A stretch of 64,000 nt of DNA from Aquimarina sp. AU58 (GCF_900312745.1 NZ_OMPD01000008.1:310001-374000), one strand, 5' to 3'. Counted from the stretch's first letter, positions 34,755 to 46,324 are shown. A program made the numbers and translations. Notes: generated by a model not told the origin, from the letters alone.

Positions 34755-34871
34755 TTGATTATTTTAGAATTTTGCTGTTATTGTAGGTTCGCTAAATTAC
34801 GAAATATAGTGTTAACATAGTATTAATCGTAAGATCATTTTTACCCTTACAACTCATTTTCAAAATTATAT

Positions 34872-34906
34872 AAAAAACAAAACGACTACCTAATTAGATA
34901 GTCGCT
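34872..34906 (-). terminator. Terminator of eno
   Basis: CGACTA/TAGTCG with an inner CTA/TAG pair. On the minus strand it is followed by TTTTGTTTTTTA, 24 bases after the eno stop. Confidence 0.65.
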
Positions 34907-34929
34907 TTATATTCTATTTATAATTTCTA

Positions 34930-36228
<1,299 letters not shown>

Positions 36229-36404
36229 TTATTTTGTTGGATAATTTTAATTCTTCGCAATATACAAAACCAGTATACTTTAGGCCCTTCAAAAAAACCA
36301 TAATTTACCACAGAATCCGTGATATAACGATCAAGTTATCAACTATAACGTTATAGATTAAAGTTTTATCAAAAAGAATCAAAAGCTACTAAGCTACCGT
36401 TATA

Positions 36405-37520
36405 TTATGCTGTAATTTTTGTTTTTTTAATATTCTCGATAAATTGATCAAACAAGTAGATTGAATCATTAGGTCCCGGACTAGCCTCTGGGTGGTATTG
36501 TACAGAAAAACAGTTCTTATTTTTCATTTTGATTCCTGCAACGGTATCATCATTAAGATGCACATGAGTTATTTCTACATCAGGATGTGCTTCTGTTTCT
36601 TCTCTACGTATTGCGAAACCATGATTCTGTGAAGTGATTTCTCCTTTACCTGTAATCAGATTTTTAACCGGATGATTTATTCCTCTATGCCCGTTATGCA
36701 TTTTATAAGTACTTATTCCATTAGCTAATGCTATCACCTGATGCCCTAAACAGATACCAAATAGTGGTAAGTCTTTTTCAAGAATCTCTTTTGCTGTTGC
36801 AATTGCCTGAGTTAACGGTTCTGGATCACCAGGACCATTAGAAAGAAAGTATCCGTCTGGTTCCCATCCACTCATTTCTTCGAATGTAGCATTATACGGG
36901 AATACTTTTACATATGCATCTCGGCTTGTAAGGTTACGTAGTATATTTTTCTTTATTCCTATATCCAAAGCTGAAATCTTATAAGTAGCATTAGGATCAC
37001 CTACAAAATAAGGTGCTGTGGTAGAAACTTTTGAAGCTAGTTCTAAACCATTCATATCAGGAACCGCTGCAAGTTCTTTTTTTAGTTTATCTACATCATC
37101 AACTTCTGTAGAGATTACAGCATTCATTGCTCCATTATCTCTAATATAACTCACTAATGCTCTCGTATCTACATCAGAAATTGCTAAGAGATTATGTTTT
37201 TCTAAAAATTCTTGTAAAGAACTATCGGCCCTATCCCGAGAATATTCGTAACTAAAGTTCTTAACAATTAAACCTGCAATTTTAATAGAGTCTGATTCTA
37301 TTTCGTTTTCATTAGTTCCATAATTACCTATATGTGCATTGGTAGCCACCATTAACTGCCCATAATACGATGGATCTGTAAAAATTTCCTGATACCCTGT
37401 CATACCAGTATTAAAACACACTTCACCAAAAGCGCTACCTTCTCTTCCCACAGCTTTGCCATGAAAAATTGTACCATCTGCTAATAAAAGAATTGCTTTT
37501 TTTCGAGATTGATATTTCAT
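36405..37520 (-). CDS. carA: Carbamoyl-phosphate synthase small subunit
   Basis: A 371-residue glutaminase subunit supplying ammonia to CarB for pyrimidine and arginine synthesis. The N-terminal CPSase domain (LLLADGTIFHGKAVG, GEVCFNTGMTGYQEIFTDPSY) is followed by a class I glutamine amidotransferase with nucleophile LFGICLGHQ and the H/E pair SVQYHPEASPGP. carB is not adjacent; the downstream neighbour is eno. It follows rplQ after 208 bases that hold the r-protein operon terminator, so it has its own promoter (GAATTTTG near 37558-37551 is the best, weak candidate). Confidence 0.97.
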   Translation of the reverse strand: MKYQSRKKAILLLADGTIFHGKAVGREGSAFGEVCFNTGMTGYQEIFTDPSYYGQLMVATNAHIGNYGTNENEIESDSIKIAGLIVKNFSYEYSRDRADSSLQEFLEKHNLLAISDVDTRALVSYIRDNGAMNAVISTEVDDVDKLKKELAAVPDMNGLELASKVSTTAPYFVGDPNATYKISALDIGIKKNILRNLTSRDAYVKVFPYNATFEEMSGWEPDGYFLSNGPGDPEPLTQAIATAKEILEKDLPLFGICLGHQVIALANGISTYKMHNGHRGINHPVKNLITGKGEITSQNHGFAIRREETEAHPDVEITHVHLNDDTVAGIKMKNKNCFSVQYHPEASPGPNDSIYLFDQFIENIKKTKITA

Positions 37521-37664
37521 TTGTTATATCTATTATTTTTAATGGTCTGACAAAATTCACACAGTATTCATTCTGATTAGTTACTATGTTAATTTCATCA
37601 TTTTCAACTTTATTTGACTGTACAATTTCTGTTTTAACAGAAATCAACTTTTTTAGAATTATTC

Positions 37665-37699
37665 AAAAAAAAAGGATAAACGACGAACGTTTATCCTTT
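37665..37699 (-). terminator. Terminator of the ribosomal-protein array
   Basis: AAAGGATAAACG and CGTTTATCCTTT form a perfect 12-base-pair stem with a five-base loop. On the minus strand nine T follow. It lies 30 bases past the rplQ stop. Confidence 0.85.
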
Positions 37700-37728
37700 T
37701 ATTATTATGTGCAATTCGCATTTTTCAT

Positions 37729-38208
37729 TTATTCTTCTTCAGAGCTAGTAGTTTCTGTTGCTGGTGCTACAGGAGCGGCTTCAGCCTTTTTCCCTTTACC
37801 ACCTCTTCTTCTAGCTTTCTTCTTAGCAGGCTTACCAGCATTATACAGCTCATTGTAATCTACCAATTCGATCATAGCCATATCTGCATTATCCCCAAGA
37901 CGATTACCAAGTTTTATAATTCTTGTATATCCTCCTGGTCTATCTCCTACTTTAGCAGCAACATCTCTAAATAATTCTGTAACCGCGTATTTATTACGCA
38001 ATCTACTGAATACGATACGACGATTATGTGTAGTATCTTCTTTAGATTTTGTCACTAATGGCTCTACAAATTGCTTAAGCGCTTTTGCTTTTGCAACTGT
38101 AGTATTGATTCTTTTATGTTCAATTAGGGAACAAGCCATATTAGCAAGCATTGCTTTACGATGTGCTGTTTTTCTTCCTAAATGATTTACTTTCTTTCCG
38201 TGTCTCAT
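37729..38208 (-). CDS. rplQ: 50S ribosomal protein L17
   Basis: A 159-residue L17: core with [34 protein letters not shown] and [20 protein letters not shown]. After about residue 120 there is a lysine/arginine patch and an alanine-, threonine- and glutamate-rich tail, an extension common in Bacteroidota but longer than in E. coli. It is the last gene of the str-S10-spc-alpha array, 63 bases after rpoA and followed by the operon terminator. Confidence 0.97.
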   Translation of the reverse strand: MRHGKKVNHLGRKTAHRKAMLANMACSLIEHKRINTTVAKAKALKQFVEPLVTKSKEDTTHNRRIVFSRLRNKYAVTELFRDVAAKVGDRPGGYTRIIKLGNRLGDNADMAMIELVDYNELYNAGKPAKKKARRRGGKGKKAEAAPVAPATETTSSEEE

Positions 38209-38271
38209 GACATTTTATTTTAATCATCATCTTGCTCAATCCGCCTCGTGCAGAGAGCAAATTATGATGAG

Positions 38272-39264
38272 TTAGTCTTTATCTAATTTGTATTTTGAAA
38301 GATCCATACCGAAGTTAAGTCCTTTAACATTCACTAATTCTTCTAGTTCTGTTAAAGATTTTTTACCAAAGTTACGGAACTTCATTAAGTCATTTTTATT
38401 GTAAGATACCAGATCTCCTAAAGTATCTACCTCTGCAGCTTTTAAACAATTAAGTGCACGTACAGAAAGATCCATATCGATCAATTTAGTTTTTAACAAC
38501 TGTCTCATGTGAAGTGATTCTTCATCATAAGTTTCTGTTTGTGCAATTTCATCAGCTTCTAATGTAATACGCTCATCAGAGAATAGCATGAAGTGATGGA
38601 TTAATATTTTAGCAGCTTCGGTTAATGCATCTTTAGGATGAATAGATCCGTCTGTTACAATTTCGAAAACTAATTTTTCGTAATCTGTTTTTTGCTCTAC
38701 ACGATAGTTCTCAATGCTATACTTAACATTTTTGATTGGAGTGTAAATAGAATCTGTAAAAATGGTTCCAATAGGAGCGTTAGCTTTCTTATTTTCTTCA
38801 GCAGGAACATAACCTCTACCTTTTTCGATAGTAATTTCTAGGTTAAGTGCTACTTTTTTATCCATGTTACAGATTACAAGATCAGGATTTAACACCTGGA
38901 ATCCAGAAATAAATTTCTGAAAATCACCAGCAGTTAATTGCTCTTGACCCGAAATAGAGATTGTAACAGATTCATTATCTATATCTTCTATTTGACGCTT
39001 AAAACGTACTTGCTTAAGATTTAAGATAATCTCGGTAACATCTTCTACTACTCCAGAGATCGTAGAGAACTCATGATCTACACCTTCTATTCTAAGAGAA
39101 GTTATAGCGAATCCCTCTAAAGAAGATAGCAAAACTCTTCGCAAAGCGTTACCAACTGTTAATCCGTACCCAGGTTCTAATGGTCTAAATTCAAATTTAC
39201 CATCGAACTCTGTGGAGTCGATCATGATAACTTTATCGGGCTTCTGAAAATTTAATATTGCCAT
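38272..39264 (-). CDS. rpoA: RNA polymerase alpha subunit
   Basis: A 330-residue alpha subunit. The N-terminal dimerisation and assembly domain (~1-230; [25 protein letters not shown]) is joined by a linker to the C-terminal domain (~250-325; [35 protein letters not shown]) that contacts promoter UP elements and activators. The gene is in the usual place between rpsD (23-base gap) and rplQ. Confidence 0.98.
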   Translation of the reverse strand: MAILNFQKPDKVIMIDSTEFDGKFEFRPLEPGYGLTVGNALRRVLLSSLEGFAITSLRIEGVDHEFSTISGVVEDVTEIILNLKQVRFKRQIEDIDNESVTISISGQEQLTAGDFQKFISGFQVLNPDLVICNMDKKVALNLEITIEKGRGYVPAEENKKANAPIGTIFTDSIYTPIKNVKYSIENYRVEQKTDYEKLVFEIVTDGSIHPKDALTEAAKILIHHFMLFSDERITLEADEIAQTETYDEESLHMRQLLKTKLIDMDLSVRALNCLKAAEVDTLGDLVSYNKNDLMKFRNFGKKSLTELEELVNVKGLNFGMDLSKYKLDKD

Positions 39265-39287
39265 GTTATTGTTTCTTCTTTGAGTTA

Positions 39288-39893
39288 TTACTTAGAGTAT
39301 AATTCGACGATGAATTGTTCATTGATATTTTCCGGAATCTGAATTCTTGCCGGAACAGATACAAAAGTACCTTCTTTAGTATCATTATTGAACGTAATCC
39401 ACTCATACACTTTGCTATTATTAGCTAGTGAATTCTGAATTACTTCTAATGATTTTGATTTTTCTCTTACCCCAACAACATCTCCTGCTTTTAATTGGTA
39501 CGAAGGGATGTTAACTTGTTGTCCGTTAACAGTTATGTGTCTGTGAGAAACTAATTGTCTTGCTCCTCTACGAGAATTTGCTAATCCCATTCTGAATACT
39601 ACATTATCCAAACGAGATTCGCAAAGTTGAAGTAATACCTCACCCGTAATTCCTTGAGCACGTGTTGCTTTTTCGAACATGTTACGGAACTGACGCTCTA
39701 ATACTCCATACGTATACTTCGCTTTTTGCTTTTCCATTAACTGGATAGCGTACTCACTTTTCTTTCCTCTACGTCTGTTATTTCCGTGTTGTCCCGGTGG
39801 GTAATTTCTTTTTTCGAATGACTTATCGTCTCCGAAGATCGCTTCACCAAATTTACGAGCGATTTTAGTTTTTGGACCAGTATATCTTGCCAT
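39288..39893 (-). CDS. rpsD: 30S ribosomal protein S4
   Basis: A 201-residue S4 that nucleates 16S rRNA assembly. The N-terminal part lacks the cysteine zinc motif, so it is the C-minus form ([21 protein letters not shown]). The S4 RNA-binding domain is at [31 protein letters not shown]. In many bacteria S4 represses its own operon. Here a 132-base gap with a hairpin separates it from upstream rpsK, a place where such control could act. Confidence 0.97.
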   Translation of the reverse strand: MARYTGPKTKIARKFGEAIFGDDKSFEKRNYPPGQHGNNRRRGKKSEYAIQLMEKQKAKYTYGVLERQFRNMFEKATRAQGITGEVLLQLCESRLDNVVFRMGLANSRRGARQLVSHRHITVNGQQVNIPSYQLKAGDVVGVREKSKSLEVIQNSLANNSKVYEWITFNNDTKEGTFVSVPARIQIPENINEQFIVELYSK

Positions 39894-39989
39894 TATTAAT
39901 AATTTAGTTACTTAGGATGATTATGAATTAAGGTCTCTTTCCTTCGATAATCAATATTCCTAATTTAGATTTACTTATTGTTATTTATA

Positions 39990-40020
39990 TATAAAAGATC
40001 CCGAAATTAAAATTCGGGAT
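39990..40020 (-). terminator. Terminator-like hairpin between rpsK and rpsD
   Basis: ATCCCGAA (39998-40005) and TTCGGGAT (40013-40020) form a perfect 8-base-pair stem with a seven-base loop. On the minus strand CTTTTATATATAAA follows. It starts 5 bases past the rpsK stop and may attenuate expression of rpsD-rpoA-rplQ. Confidence 0.55.
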
Positions 40021-40025
40021 AAAAT

Positions 40026-40409
40026 TTATACTCTACGTCTTTTAGGAGGACGGCATCCATTGTGTGGCATTGGAGTAACATCAATAATTTCTGAAACTTC
40101 AATACCAGAATTATGAAGAGAACGTATTGCTGATTCTCTACCATTACCAGGACCTTTAACATATACTTTCACCTTCTTAAGTCCAGCCTCGATAGCCACT
40201 TTAGAAGCATCTTCTGCAGCTAACTGGGCAGCATAAGGAGTGTTCTTCTTAGAACCTCTAAAACCCATTTTACCAGCAGAAGACCAAGAAATAACGTCTC
40301 CCTTTTTATTTGTTAACGAAATAATTATGTTGTTAAAAGAAGCTGTTACGTGTGCTTCTCCTATAGATTCAACAATTACTTTACGTTTTTTTGAAGTTGA
40401 CTTTGCCAT
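40026..40409 (-). CDS. rpsK: 30S ribosomal protein S11
   Basis: A 127-residue S11 of the platform of the small subunit. Typical segments are [56 protein letters not shown] and the C-terminal [18 protein letters not shown]. It lies 8 bases after rpsM; then a 132-base gap with a hairpin precedes rpsD. Confidence 0.98.
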   Translation of the reverse strand: MAKSTSKKRKVIVESIGEAHVTASFNNIIISLTNKKGDVISWSSAGKMGFRGSKKNTPYAAQLAAEDASKVAIEAGLKKVKVYVKGPGNGRESAIRSLHNSGIEVSEIIDVTPMPHNGCRPPKRRRV

Positions 40410-40417
40410 ACTACTTA

Positions 40418-40792
40418 TTATTTAGTTGCTTTTTTCTTATTCGCAACTGTTTTTCTTCTTCCTTTACGTGTTCTAGAATTGTTCTTAGTGCGTTGCCCTC
40501 TAAGTGGTAAACCAGCTCTATGACGGATACCTCTATAACATCCAATATCCATAAGGCGTTTGATGTTTAACTGTACCTCAGAACGTAATTCTCCTTCAAT
40601 GGTATAGACTCCAACAGCTTCACGGATACGACCAATTTGGTCATCATCCCAATCTGAAACTTTTACACTTTCATCTACTTTGGCAGTTTCTAAAATTTCT
40701 TTAGCTCTACTTCTACCAATTCCGAAGATATAGGTTAATGCTATAACTCCTCGCTTTTGTTTAGGTATATCTACCCCTGCAATTCTTGCCAT
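40418..40792 (-). CDS. rpsM: 30S ribosomal protein S13
   Basis: A 124-residue S13 of the small-subunit head that contacts the P-site tRNA and L5. It begins [24 protein letters not shown] and ends in the basic [28 protein letters not shown] tail region that reaches the P site. Start codon 2 bases after the rpmJ stop. Confidence 0.98.
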   Translation of the reverse strand: MARIAGVDIPKQKRGVIALTYIFGIGRSRAKEILETAKVDESVKVSDWDDDQIGRIREAVGVYTIEGELRSEVQLNIKRLMDIGCYRGIRHRAGLPLRGQRTKNNSRTRKGRRKTVANKKKATK

Positions 40793-40794
40793 AA

Positions 40795-40911
40795 TTACCC
40801 TTGTCTTTGTTTAAATCTAGGATTCTTTTTATTAATTACGTAAAGTCGGCCTTTTCTACGCACAATCTTGCACTCGGCACTTCTTTTTTTTATTGATGCT
40901 CTAACTTTCAT
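40795..40911 (-). CDS. rpmJ: 50S ribosomal protein L36 (zinc-free form)
   Basis: A 38-codon gene easily missed by ORF callers: [20 protein letters not shown] at the start and NPRFKQRQG at the end. Compared with zinc-binding L36 it keeps only one of the usual cysteines and lacks the final Cys/His ligands, so it is the C-minus type. It stabilises 23S rRNA near the base of the stalk. It lies 117 bases after infA, with an internal promoter in the gap, and 2 bases before rpsM. Confidence 0.95.
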   Translation of the reverse strand: MKVRASIKKRSAECKIVRRKGRLYVINKKNPRFKQRQG

Positions 40912-40943
40912 CTCTTTGTTTTTAGTTTCCAAAACATACAATT

Positions 40944-40961
40944 ATATCTTTTGGAAGATAT
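40944..40961 (-). promoter_or_regulatory. Hairpin in the rpmJ leader
   Basis: ATATCTT/AAGATAT with a four-base loop, between the internal promoter and the rpmJ start. It would sit in the 5' leader of the transcript starting near 40977. Confidence 0.35.
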
Positions 40962-40984
40962 CAGTAACAAGATTTTTCGGCCTG

Positions 40985-41014
40985 CAAAATTACACAAAAA
41001 ATCTTAATTTACAA
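40985..41014 (-). promoter_or_regulatory. Internal promoter upstream of rpmJ-rpsM-rpsK-rpsD-rpoA-rplQ
   Basis: On the minus strand TTG (41014-41012), a 19-base spacer and TAATTTTG (40992-40985): a perfect match to the Bacteroidota housekeeping consensus. It lies in the longest gap of the spc-alpha part, so the alpha-operon genes can be made independently of the upstream array. Confidence 0.7.
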
Positions 41015-41028
41015 TATTCTTTAATTAT

Positions 41029-41244
41029 TTAGTATCTATATGTTATACGAGCCTTAGTTAAATCATAAGGACTCATTTCTAACTTTACCTTATCTCCTGG
41101 TAATAATTTAATGTAATGCATACGCATCTTACCAGATATATGAGCTGTCACTACGTGACCATTTTCTAGTTCTACACGAAACATTGCATTTGATAATGCT
41201 TCGATGATACTTCCGTCTTGTTCTATTGCTGGTTGTTTTGCCAT
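41029..41244 (-). CDS. infA: Translation initiation factor IF-1
   Basis: A 71-residue OB-fold protein that binds the A site of the 30S subunit during initiation. Sequence marks are [39 protein letters not shown] core in short segments and the closing [19 protein letters not shown] [11 protein letters not shown]. Its start overlaps the secY stop by one base, indicating coupled translation. Confidence 0.98.
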   Translation of the reverse strand: MAKQPAIEQDGSIIEALSNAMFRVELENGHVVTAHISGKMRMHYIKLLPGDKVKLEMSPYDLTKARITYRY

Positions 41245-42581
41245 TATGCTACTGCTTTACGGTTTTTACCAGTTTTCATTAATCCATCATAATGTCTATT
41301 TAACAAATATGAATTAACCTGTTGCATTGTATCGATAGCTACACCTACCATAATAAGTAGAGAAGTTCCTCCGAAAAACAATGCCCAACCTTGTTGTACA
41401 TTCAACAATTTAACTGCTATCGCAGGAAACACTGCAATTAGCGCCAAGAATATTGATCCTGGCAATGTGATCTGAGACATGATTTTATCTAAATATTCTG
41501 ATGTTTCACTTCCCGGGCGAATACCAGGAATAAAACCACCACTACGTTTCAAATCGTCTGCCATTTTATTTGTTGGCACCGTGATAGCTGTATAAAAATA
41601 TGTAAATATGATAATCAATACTGCAAACAAAACATTATACCAAAACCCAAAAATATCGCTAAATGCTGCAGCAATACCTTGAGAGGTTTCTGAATCTGAC
41701 AAACCAGCTACAGCGGCAGGTACGAACATAATTGCTTGAGCAAAAATGATAGGCATTACCCCTGAAGCATTTAATTTTAAAGGTATATATTGACGGGATC
41801 CAAAAACATTCTTCTCGTATCCTCCTCCAGCTGTTCTTCTAGCATATTGAACAGGTATTTGACGTACCGCCATTACCAACAATACTGATGCTAATATAAT
41901 TACAAACCAGATAACCAGTTCTATCAATACCATAATCATTCCTCCTCCATCTCCTGAAGTTCTTGATGCAAAGTTTTGCACAAATGATTGTGGTAGAGTA
42001 GCAATAATACCCACCATAATTAAAAGAGAGATACCATTACCTATACCTTTATCTGTAATTTTTTCACCTAACCACATGGCAAAAATACAACCTGTAGATA
42101 TAATGATTACAGAAGACACAACAAAAACTGTTTGATTAGGAATCACAAAAGCTTCTGCCGGAAGTGTTGCAAACAGATTATAGATATATCCTGGTCCTTG
42201 AACCAAAGTAATAGCAATAGTTAACCAACGTGTAATTTGGTTAATCTTTTTTCTACCACTTTCTCCTTCTTTTTGTAGTTTTTGTAAATAAGGAATAGCT
42301 ATTCCCATTAACTGCACTACAATTGAGGCTGATATATATGGCATAATACCTAATGCAAATACTGAAGCGTTAGCGAAAGCTCCTCCTGTAAACGCGTTAA
42401 GTAATCCCAACAAACCATCTTGAGTTTGTGTTCCCAGGTTTGCTAATTCTGAAGCATCTATTCCTGGAAGTACTATTTGCGCCCCAAATCGATATACTAA
42501 AAGTAATCCTAGTGTAACTAAGATTCTATTCTTTAGTTCTTCGATTTTCCAAATGTTTTTTATTGTGTCAATAAATTTCAT
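41244..42581 (-). CDS. secY: Protein translocase subunit SecY
   Basis: A 445-residue, ten-helix channel protein of the inner membrane. Recognisable parts are [17 protein letters not shown] in helix 1, [16 protein letters not shown] in the plug/helix 2b region, the cytoplasmic loop [10 protein letters not shown] and [10 protein letters not shown] near the C-terminus. It forms the Sec pore with SecE and SecG. It lies 10 bases after rplO; the infA start overlaps its stop. Confidence 0.98.
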   Translation of the reverse strand: MKFIDTIKNIWKIEELKNRILVTLGLLLVYRFGAQIVLPGIDASELANLGTQTQDGLLGLLNAFTGGAFANASVFALGIMPYISASIVVQLMGIAIPYLQKLQKEGESGRKKINQITRWLTIAITLVQGPGYIYNLFATLPAEAFVIPNQTVFVVSSVIIISTGCIFAMWLGEKITDKGIGNGISLLIMVGIIATLPQSFVQNFASRTSGDGGGMIMVLIELVIWFVIILASVLLVMAVRQIPVQYARRTAGGGYEKNVFGSRQYIPLKLNASGVMPIIFAQAIMFVPAAVAGLSDSETSQGIAAAFSDIFGFWYNVLFAVLIIIFTYFYTAITVPTNKMADDLKRSGGFIPGIRPGSETSEYLDKIMSQITLPGSIFLALIAVFPAIAVKLLNVQQGWALFFGGTSLLIMVGVAIDTMQQVNSYLLNRHYDGLMKTGKNRKAVA

Positions 42582-42591
42582 GAATTGTCTA

Positions 42592-43044
42592 TTATAAGGT
42601 TACTGCTTCACCACCTGCTGCTTCTATAGCAGCTTTTGCAGTGGCTGTAAATTTGTGAGCTGAAACTTTTAATTTTGCTTTCAGTTCACCTCTTCCCAAT
42701 ATTTTAACCAAATCATTTTTCCCCGCCAAACGTGTAGTTAAAATCACATCCAGATCAACAGTATCTTTAATTTTACCATCATCTACTAATTTTTGTAGTG
42801 TGTCTAAATTAATCCCTTGATACTCTTTTCTGTTGATGTTTTTAAAACCAAATTTTGGCACACGTCTTTGAAGTGGCATTTGCCCACCTTCAAAACCTAT
42901 CTTTTTAGAATATCCAGAACGTGATTTTGCTCCTTTATGTCCACGAGTAGCAGTTCCTCCCTTTCCAGAACCTTGTCCACGACCTACTCGTTTGCTATTG
43001 TTTTTTACCGAACCTGCAGCAGGTTTTAAGTTACTTAAATCCAT
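42592..43044 (-). CDS. rplO: 50S ribosomal protein L15
   Basis: A 150-residue L15 with the long glycine- and basic-rich N-terminal arm (LKPAAGSVKNNSKRVGRGQG, KGGTATRGHKGAKSRSG) that threads into 23S rRNA, and the globular end with KVSAHKFTATAKAAIEAAGG. Position between rpmD (9 bases) and secY (10 bases) is standard. Confidence 0.98.
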   Translation of the reverse strand: MDLSNLKPAAGSVKNNSKRVGRGQGSGKGGTATRGHKGAKSRSGYSKKIGFEGGQMPLQRRVPKFGFKNINRKEYQGINLDTLQKLVDDGKIKDTVDLDVILTTRLAGKNDLVKILGRGELKAKLKVSAHKFTATAKAAIEAAGGEAVTL

Positions 43045-43053
43045 GTGCTTTTA

Positions 43054-43233
43054 TTATTTTGTTTCTATCGAAACTAAATGTTTAACTTTATTTACCATCC
43101 CAAGGATATTAGGAGTATCTTCATGCTCCACAACCTGGCCGATCTTTTTAAGACCTAGAGCCTCTAGGGTTCTCTTCTGTCTCTGAGTACGGTTAATCGC
43201 ACTTTTTACTTTAGTAATTTTAATCTTTGCCAT
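43054..43233 (-). CDS. rpmD: 50S ribosomal protein L30
   Basis: A 59-codon gene between rpsE and rplO. It reads MAKIKITKVKSAINRTQRQK, then TLEALGLKKIGQVVEHEDTP and NILGMVNKVKHLVSIETK, a full-length bacterial L30 on the large subunit. Two successive TAA codons end the frame. Gaps of 11 and 9 bases to its neighbours are normal for the spc operon. Confidence 0.96.
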   Translation of the reverse strand: MAKIKITKVKSAINRTQRQKRTLEALGLKKIGQVVEHEDTPNILGMVNKVKHLVSIETK

Positions 43234-43244
43234 CGTTCCTGAAT

Positions 43245-43769
43245 TTATCCTTTAAACACTTTCTCTAGTGAAACTCCACGTTGAGCTGCTACTTGTTGCG
43301 CACTACGCAATTGTAACAAAGCATCAAACGTTGCTTTCACCACATTGTGTGGGTTAGACGATCCTTGGTTTTTAGAAAGTACATCATGTACCCCTACAGA
43401 TTCTAATACTGCACGGATTGCTCCACCAGCAATTACCCCGGTACCTGTAGCAGCAGGTAAGAGTAAAACTCTTGCTCCACCGTACTTACCTTTTTGTTCA
43501 TGAGGTAATGTACCTTTATGTAATGGAATACGAACCAAATTCTTTTTTGCATCTTCTACTGCCTTAGCGATAGCTTCTGCTACCTCTTTAGACTTACCTA
43601 AACCGTGACCTACAACACCGTTTTCGTCACCTACAACAACTATAGCCGAGAAACCAAATGCTCTACCTCCTTTAGTTACCTTAGTTACACGTTGTACACC
43701 AACTAAACGATCTTTAAGTTCAAGCCCGCTTGGTTTTACTAATTCTGCGTTTTTATATTTTTGATACAT
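43245..43769 (-). CDS. rpsE: 30S ribosomal protein S5
   Basis: A 174-residue S5 involved in decoding fidelity. The double-stranded RNA-binding-like N-domain has [22 protein letters not shown], and the C-domain has [22 protein letters not shown] and the [16 protein letters not shown] segment. Six bases after rplR. Confidence 0.98.
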   Translation of the reverse strand: MYQKYKNAELVKPSGLELKDRLVGVQRVTKVTKGGRAFGFSAIVVVGDENGVVGHGLGKSKEVAEAIAKAVEDAKKNLVRIPLHKGTLPHEQKGKYGGARVLLLPAATGTGVIAGGAIRAVLESVGVHDVLSKNQGSSNPHNVVKATFDALLQLRSAQQVAAQRGVSLEKVFKG

Positions 43770-43775
43770 ATTTTC

Positions 43776-44132
43776 TTAGAATTTAAGTCCTGCTTCTCTA
43801 GCACCGTCTGCTAATGATTTTACTCTACCGTGATACAAATACCCCCCTCTATCAAAGGATACTGTTTCTACACCAGCTTTCTTAGCTTTTTCAGCAAGCG
43901 CTTTTCCTACTAAGTTTGCTTTTTCTATCTTACTTCCTTTTGCTGAAGCAATGTCTTTATCTCTTGAAGAAGCAGCACTGATTGTTTTACCAGTTACATC
44001 ATCTATGACTTGAGCATAGATTTCTTTATTACTTCTAAAAACAGATAATCTAGGACGTTGTTCTGTACCGCTTACATTACCGCGGATACGCTTTCTTATC
44101 TTTAATCTTCTTAAATCTTTTGAGAATGCCAT
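43776..44132 (-). CDS. rplR: 50S ribosomal protein L18
   Basis: A 118-residue L18 that binds 5S rRNA in the central protuberance. Signatures are [38 protein letters not shown] and the C-terminal [20 protein letters not shown]. It lies 11 bases after rplF. Confidence 0.98.
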   Translation of the reverse strand: MAFSKDLRRLKIRKRIRGNVSGTEQRPRLSVFRSNKEIYAQVIDDVTGKTISAASSRDKDIASAKGSKIEKANLVGKALAEKAKKAGVETVSFDRGGYLYHGRVKSLADGAREAGLKF

Positions 44133-44143
44133 AACGTTAGTTA

Positions 44144-44686
44144 TTATGCAGATTTACCTGCTTTTCTTCTTAATTGTTCTCCTACGAATTTGACTCCCTT
44201 CCCTTTATAAGGTTCTGGTTTACGGAAGCCTCTAATTTTAGCTGCTATCTGACCCACCAATTGCTTATCATGAGAAGTTAATTTTACGATAGGGTTCTTA
44301 CCTTTTTCTGAAATAGTTTCAACCTTAACTTCTGGTGCTATGTCTAAAACTATATTATGAGAGAATCCCAAAGCCAAATCTAATTTCTGACCCTGATTAG
44401 AAGCTCTATAACCAACTCCTACCAATTCTAACTCTTTGGTAAATCCTTCAGAAACTCCATTAACCATATTATTAATCAAAGCTCTATATAAACCGTGCTT
44501 TGCTTTATGATCTTTGGCTTCGCTAGGTCTTTCTAGAACTACCTGGCCCTCTTCGACTTTCACACCGATACTATCGATTTTCTGAGAAAGCTCTCCTAAT
44601 TTTCCTTTAACAGTAACAACATTACCTGTCACTTCAACAGTGACACCAGACGGAATAGTTACTGGATTTTTTCCTATTCTTGACAT
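44144..44686 (-). CDS. rplF: 50S ribosomal protein L6
   Basis: A 180-residue L6 made of two related halves, near the factor-binding site. It starts [19 protein letters not shown] and ends with [20 protein letters not shown], the conserved C-terminal segment. Twenty bases after rpsH. Confidence 0.98.
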   Translation of the reverse strand: MSRIGKNPVTIPSGVTVEVTGNVVTVKGKLGELSQKIDSIGVKVEEGQVVLERPSEAKDHKAKHGLYRALINNMVNGVSEGFTKELELVGVGYRASNQGQKLDLALGFSHNIVLDIAPEVKVETISEKGKNPIVKLTSHDKQLVGQIAAKIRGFRKPEPYKGKGVKFVGEQLRRKAGKSA

Positions 44687-44706
44687 TTCTTTTGTCTTTT
44701 ATACTG

Positions 44707-45105
44707 TTAATATACGTAACAAAGTACTTCACCACCTACATTCTCTTGCTTTGCACGTTTACCGGTCATTACACCATGAGAAGTAGAGACTATTGCAACA
44801 CCTAATCCGTTAAGAATTCTTGGGATATCATTAGACCCTGCATACTTACGTAAACCTGGCTTACTGATTCTTTGTAATTCTTTAATAACTGGTTCTTTAG
44901 TTATTTTATCGTATTTAAGTGCTATTTTGATAGTACCTTGCGTTGTATTATCTTCAAATTTATAACTTAAAATATATCCTTGATCGAATAATATCTTAGT
45001 GATCTCTTTTTTAACCTTCGATGCTGGAATCTCAACTACTCTGTGCTGAGCACTATTTGCATTACGAATTCTGGTTAAATAATCTGCTATAGGATCTGTA
45101 TTCAT
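44707..45105 (-). CDS. rpsH: 30S ribosomal protein S8
   Basis: A 132-residue S8 with DPIADYLTRIRNANSAQH at the start and LGVAIVSTSHGVMTGKRAK near the end, the 16S helix 21-binding loop. In E. coli it represses the spc operon. Here the 68-base gap before it contains a TTCAATT/AATTGAA hairpin (45130-45147) that might be a control site; unproven. Confidence 0.98.
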   Translation of the reverse strand: MNTDPIADYLTRIRNANSAQHRVVEIPASKVKKEITKILFDQGYILSYKFEDNTTQGTIKIALKYDKITKEPVIKELQRISKPGLRKYAGSNDIPRILNGLGVAIVSTSHGVMTGKRAKQENVGGEVLCYVY

Positions 45106-45173
45106 TGTTTATAATTTATGGTTTTGGTTTTCAATTTTTTAATTGAACCTTAAACCAATTAATTTACTTTTTA

Positions 45174-45443
45174 TTACCAACTAGCTTTTGTTACTCCCGG
45201 AATTAATCCTTTGTTCGCCATCTCTCTGAATGTTACACGAGAAATCCCAAACTGACGCATATATCCTTTTGGTCTTCCTGTTAACTTGCAACGATTATGC
45301 TTACGAATTGGCGAAGCATTTTTAGGCAACTTCTGTAATGCTTCATAATCTCCAGCTTCTTTTAAAGCTTTACGTTTTTCAGCATACTTTGCTACAGTTT
45401 TTGCTCTCTTCACCTCACGGGCTTTCATTGATTCTTTAGCCAT
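45174..45443 (-). CDS. rpsN: 30S ribosomal protein S14 (zinc-free form)
   Basis: An 89-residue S14 of the long, C-minus type: no CxxC pairs, with [19 protein letters not shown] at the start and [19 protein letters not shown] plus [11 protein letters not shown] at the end. It sits in the head of the 30S subunit. Two bases after rplE. Confidence 0.98.
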   Translation of the reverse strand: MAKESMKAREVKRAKTVAKYAEKRKALKEAGDYEALQKLPKNASPIRKHNRCKLTGRPKGYMRQFGISRVTFREMANKGLIPGVTKASW

Positions 45444-45445
45444 AA

Positions 45446-45997
45446 TTAATTCTTTTTAAAAGGTAATCCTAGTTCGGTTAACAATGATTTTGCTTCTTTA
45501 TCGGTTTTTGCCGAAGTTTCGAAAGTAATGTTCATTCCTGAAATCTTATTTACTTTATCGATATCGATCTCGGGAAAAATAATCTGCTCAAGAACACCTA
45601 ATGAATAATTACCTCTACCATCAAAACCTGTAGCTTTAATTCCGTTAAAATCTCTAACACGTGGTAAAGCTGAAGTAATAAGACGATCTAAAAATTCGTA
45701 CATTCTCTCTCCTCTTAACGTAACTTTTGCTCCAATTGGCATTCCTTTACGTAATTTGAAAGAAGCAACATCTTTTTTAGAAATCGTTGCTATAGCTTTC
45801 TGACCTGTTATATTTGTTAATTCGTCTACTGCATAGTCGATTAACTTTTTATCAGCTACTGCTGCTCCAACACCTCTACTTAAAACTATTTTTTTAAGTT
45901 TTGGTACTTGCATTACATTATCATAGCTGAATTCTTCTGTAAGAGCAGACACTACTCTGTCTTTATACTCTTGTTTTAATCTTGGGATATAAGCCAT
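45446..45997 (-). CDS. rplE: 50S ribosomal protein L5
   Basis: A 183-residue L5 that binds 5S rRNA and forms a bridge to S13. Segments include [47 protein letters not shown] and [19 protein letters not shown]. Two bases after rplX, two before rpsN. Confidence 0.98.
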   Translation of the reverse strand: MAYIPRLKQEYKDRVVSALTEEFSYDNVMQVPKLKKIVLSRGVGAAVADKKLIDYAVDELTNITGQKAIATISKKDVASFKLRKGMPIGAKVTLRGERMYEFLDRLITSALPRVRDFNGIKATGFDGRGNYSLGVLEQIIFPEIDIDKVNKISGMNITFETSAKTDKEAKSLLTELGLPFKKN

Positions 45998-45999
45998 AA

Positions 46000-46311
46000 T
46001 TATATTACTTCATTAGATTTTTTAGAAAATCTCACTTTCTTATCTCCTTCTATTCTATATCCTATTCTTGTTGTTTCACCTTTAGCGGTTAACAATGATA
46101 AGTTAGAAATATGAATAGGTGCTTCTTGTTTTACAATACCACCTTGTGGATTTGTAGCACTAGGCTTCTGGTGTTTTGACACTAAGTTCACACCTTCTAC
46201 AATTGCCTTGTTCTTATCTTTCAATACTTTTTGTACAGTTCCCTCTTGACCTTTATTGTCTCCAGCAATAACTCGCACAGTATCTCCTGATTTTATTTTT
46301 AGCTTTGTCAT
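46000..46311 (-). CDS. rplX: 50S ribosomal protein L24
   Basis: A 103-residue L24 with the KOW motif [20 protein letters not shown] and the [20 protein letters not shown] segment; it initiates 50S assembly. The ATG at 46311 gives the family start [12 protein letters not shown]; a GTG two codons upstream (46317) is in frame but unlikely to be used. Thirteen bases after rplN. Confidence 0.97.
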   Translation of the reverse strand: MTKLKIKSGDTVRVIAGDNKGQEGTVQKVLKDKNKAIVEGVNLVSKHQKPSATNPQGGIVKQEAPIHISNLSLLTAKGETTRIGYRIEGDKKVRFSKKSNEVI

Positions 46312-46324
46312 CTTCACAAATGTT

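Noticed and set aside
40912..41028. CRISPR, tRNA or small structured RNA gene in this or other gaps
   Set aside because: No spaced direct repeats or cloverleaf were seen in any gap of the window; this gap is explained by a promoter and leader.
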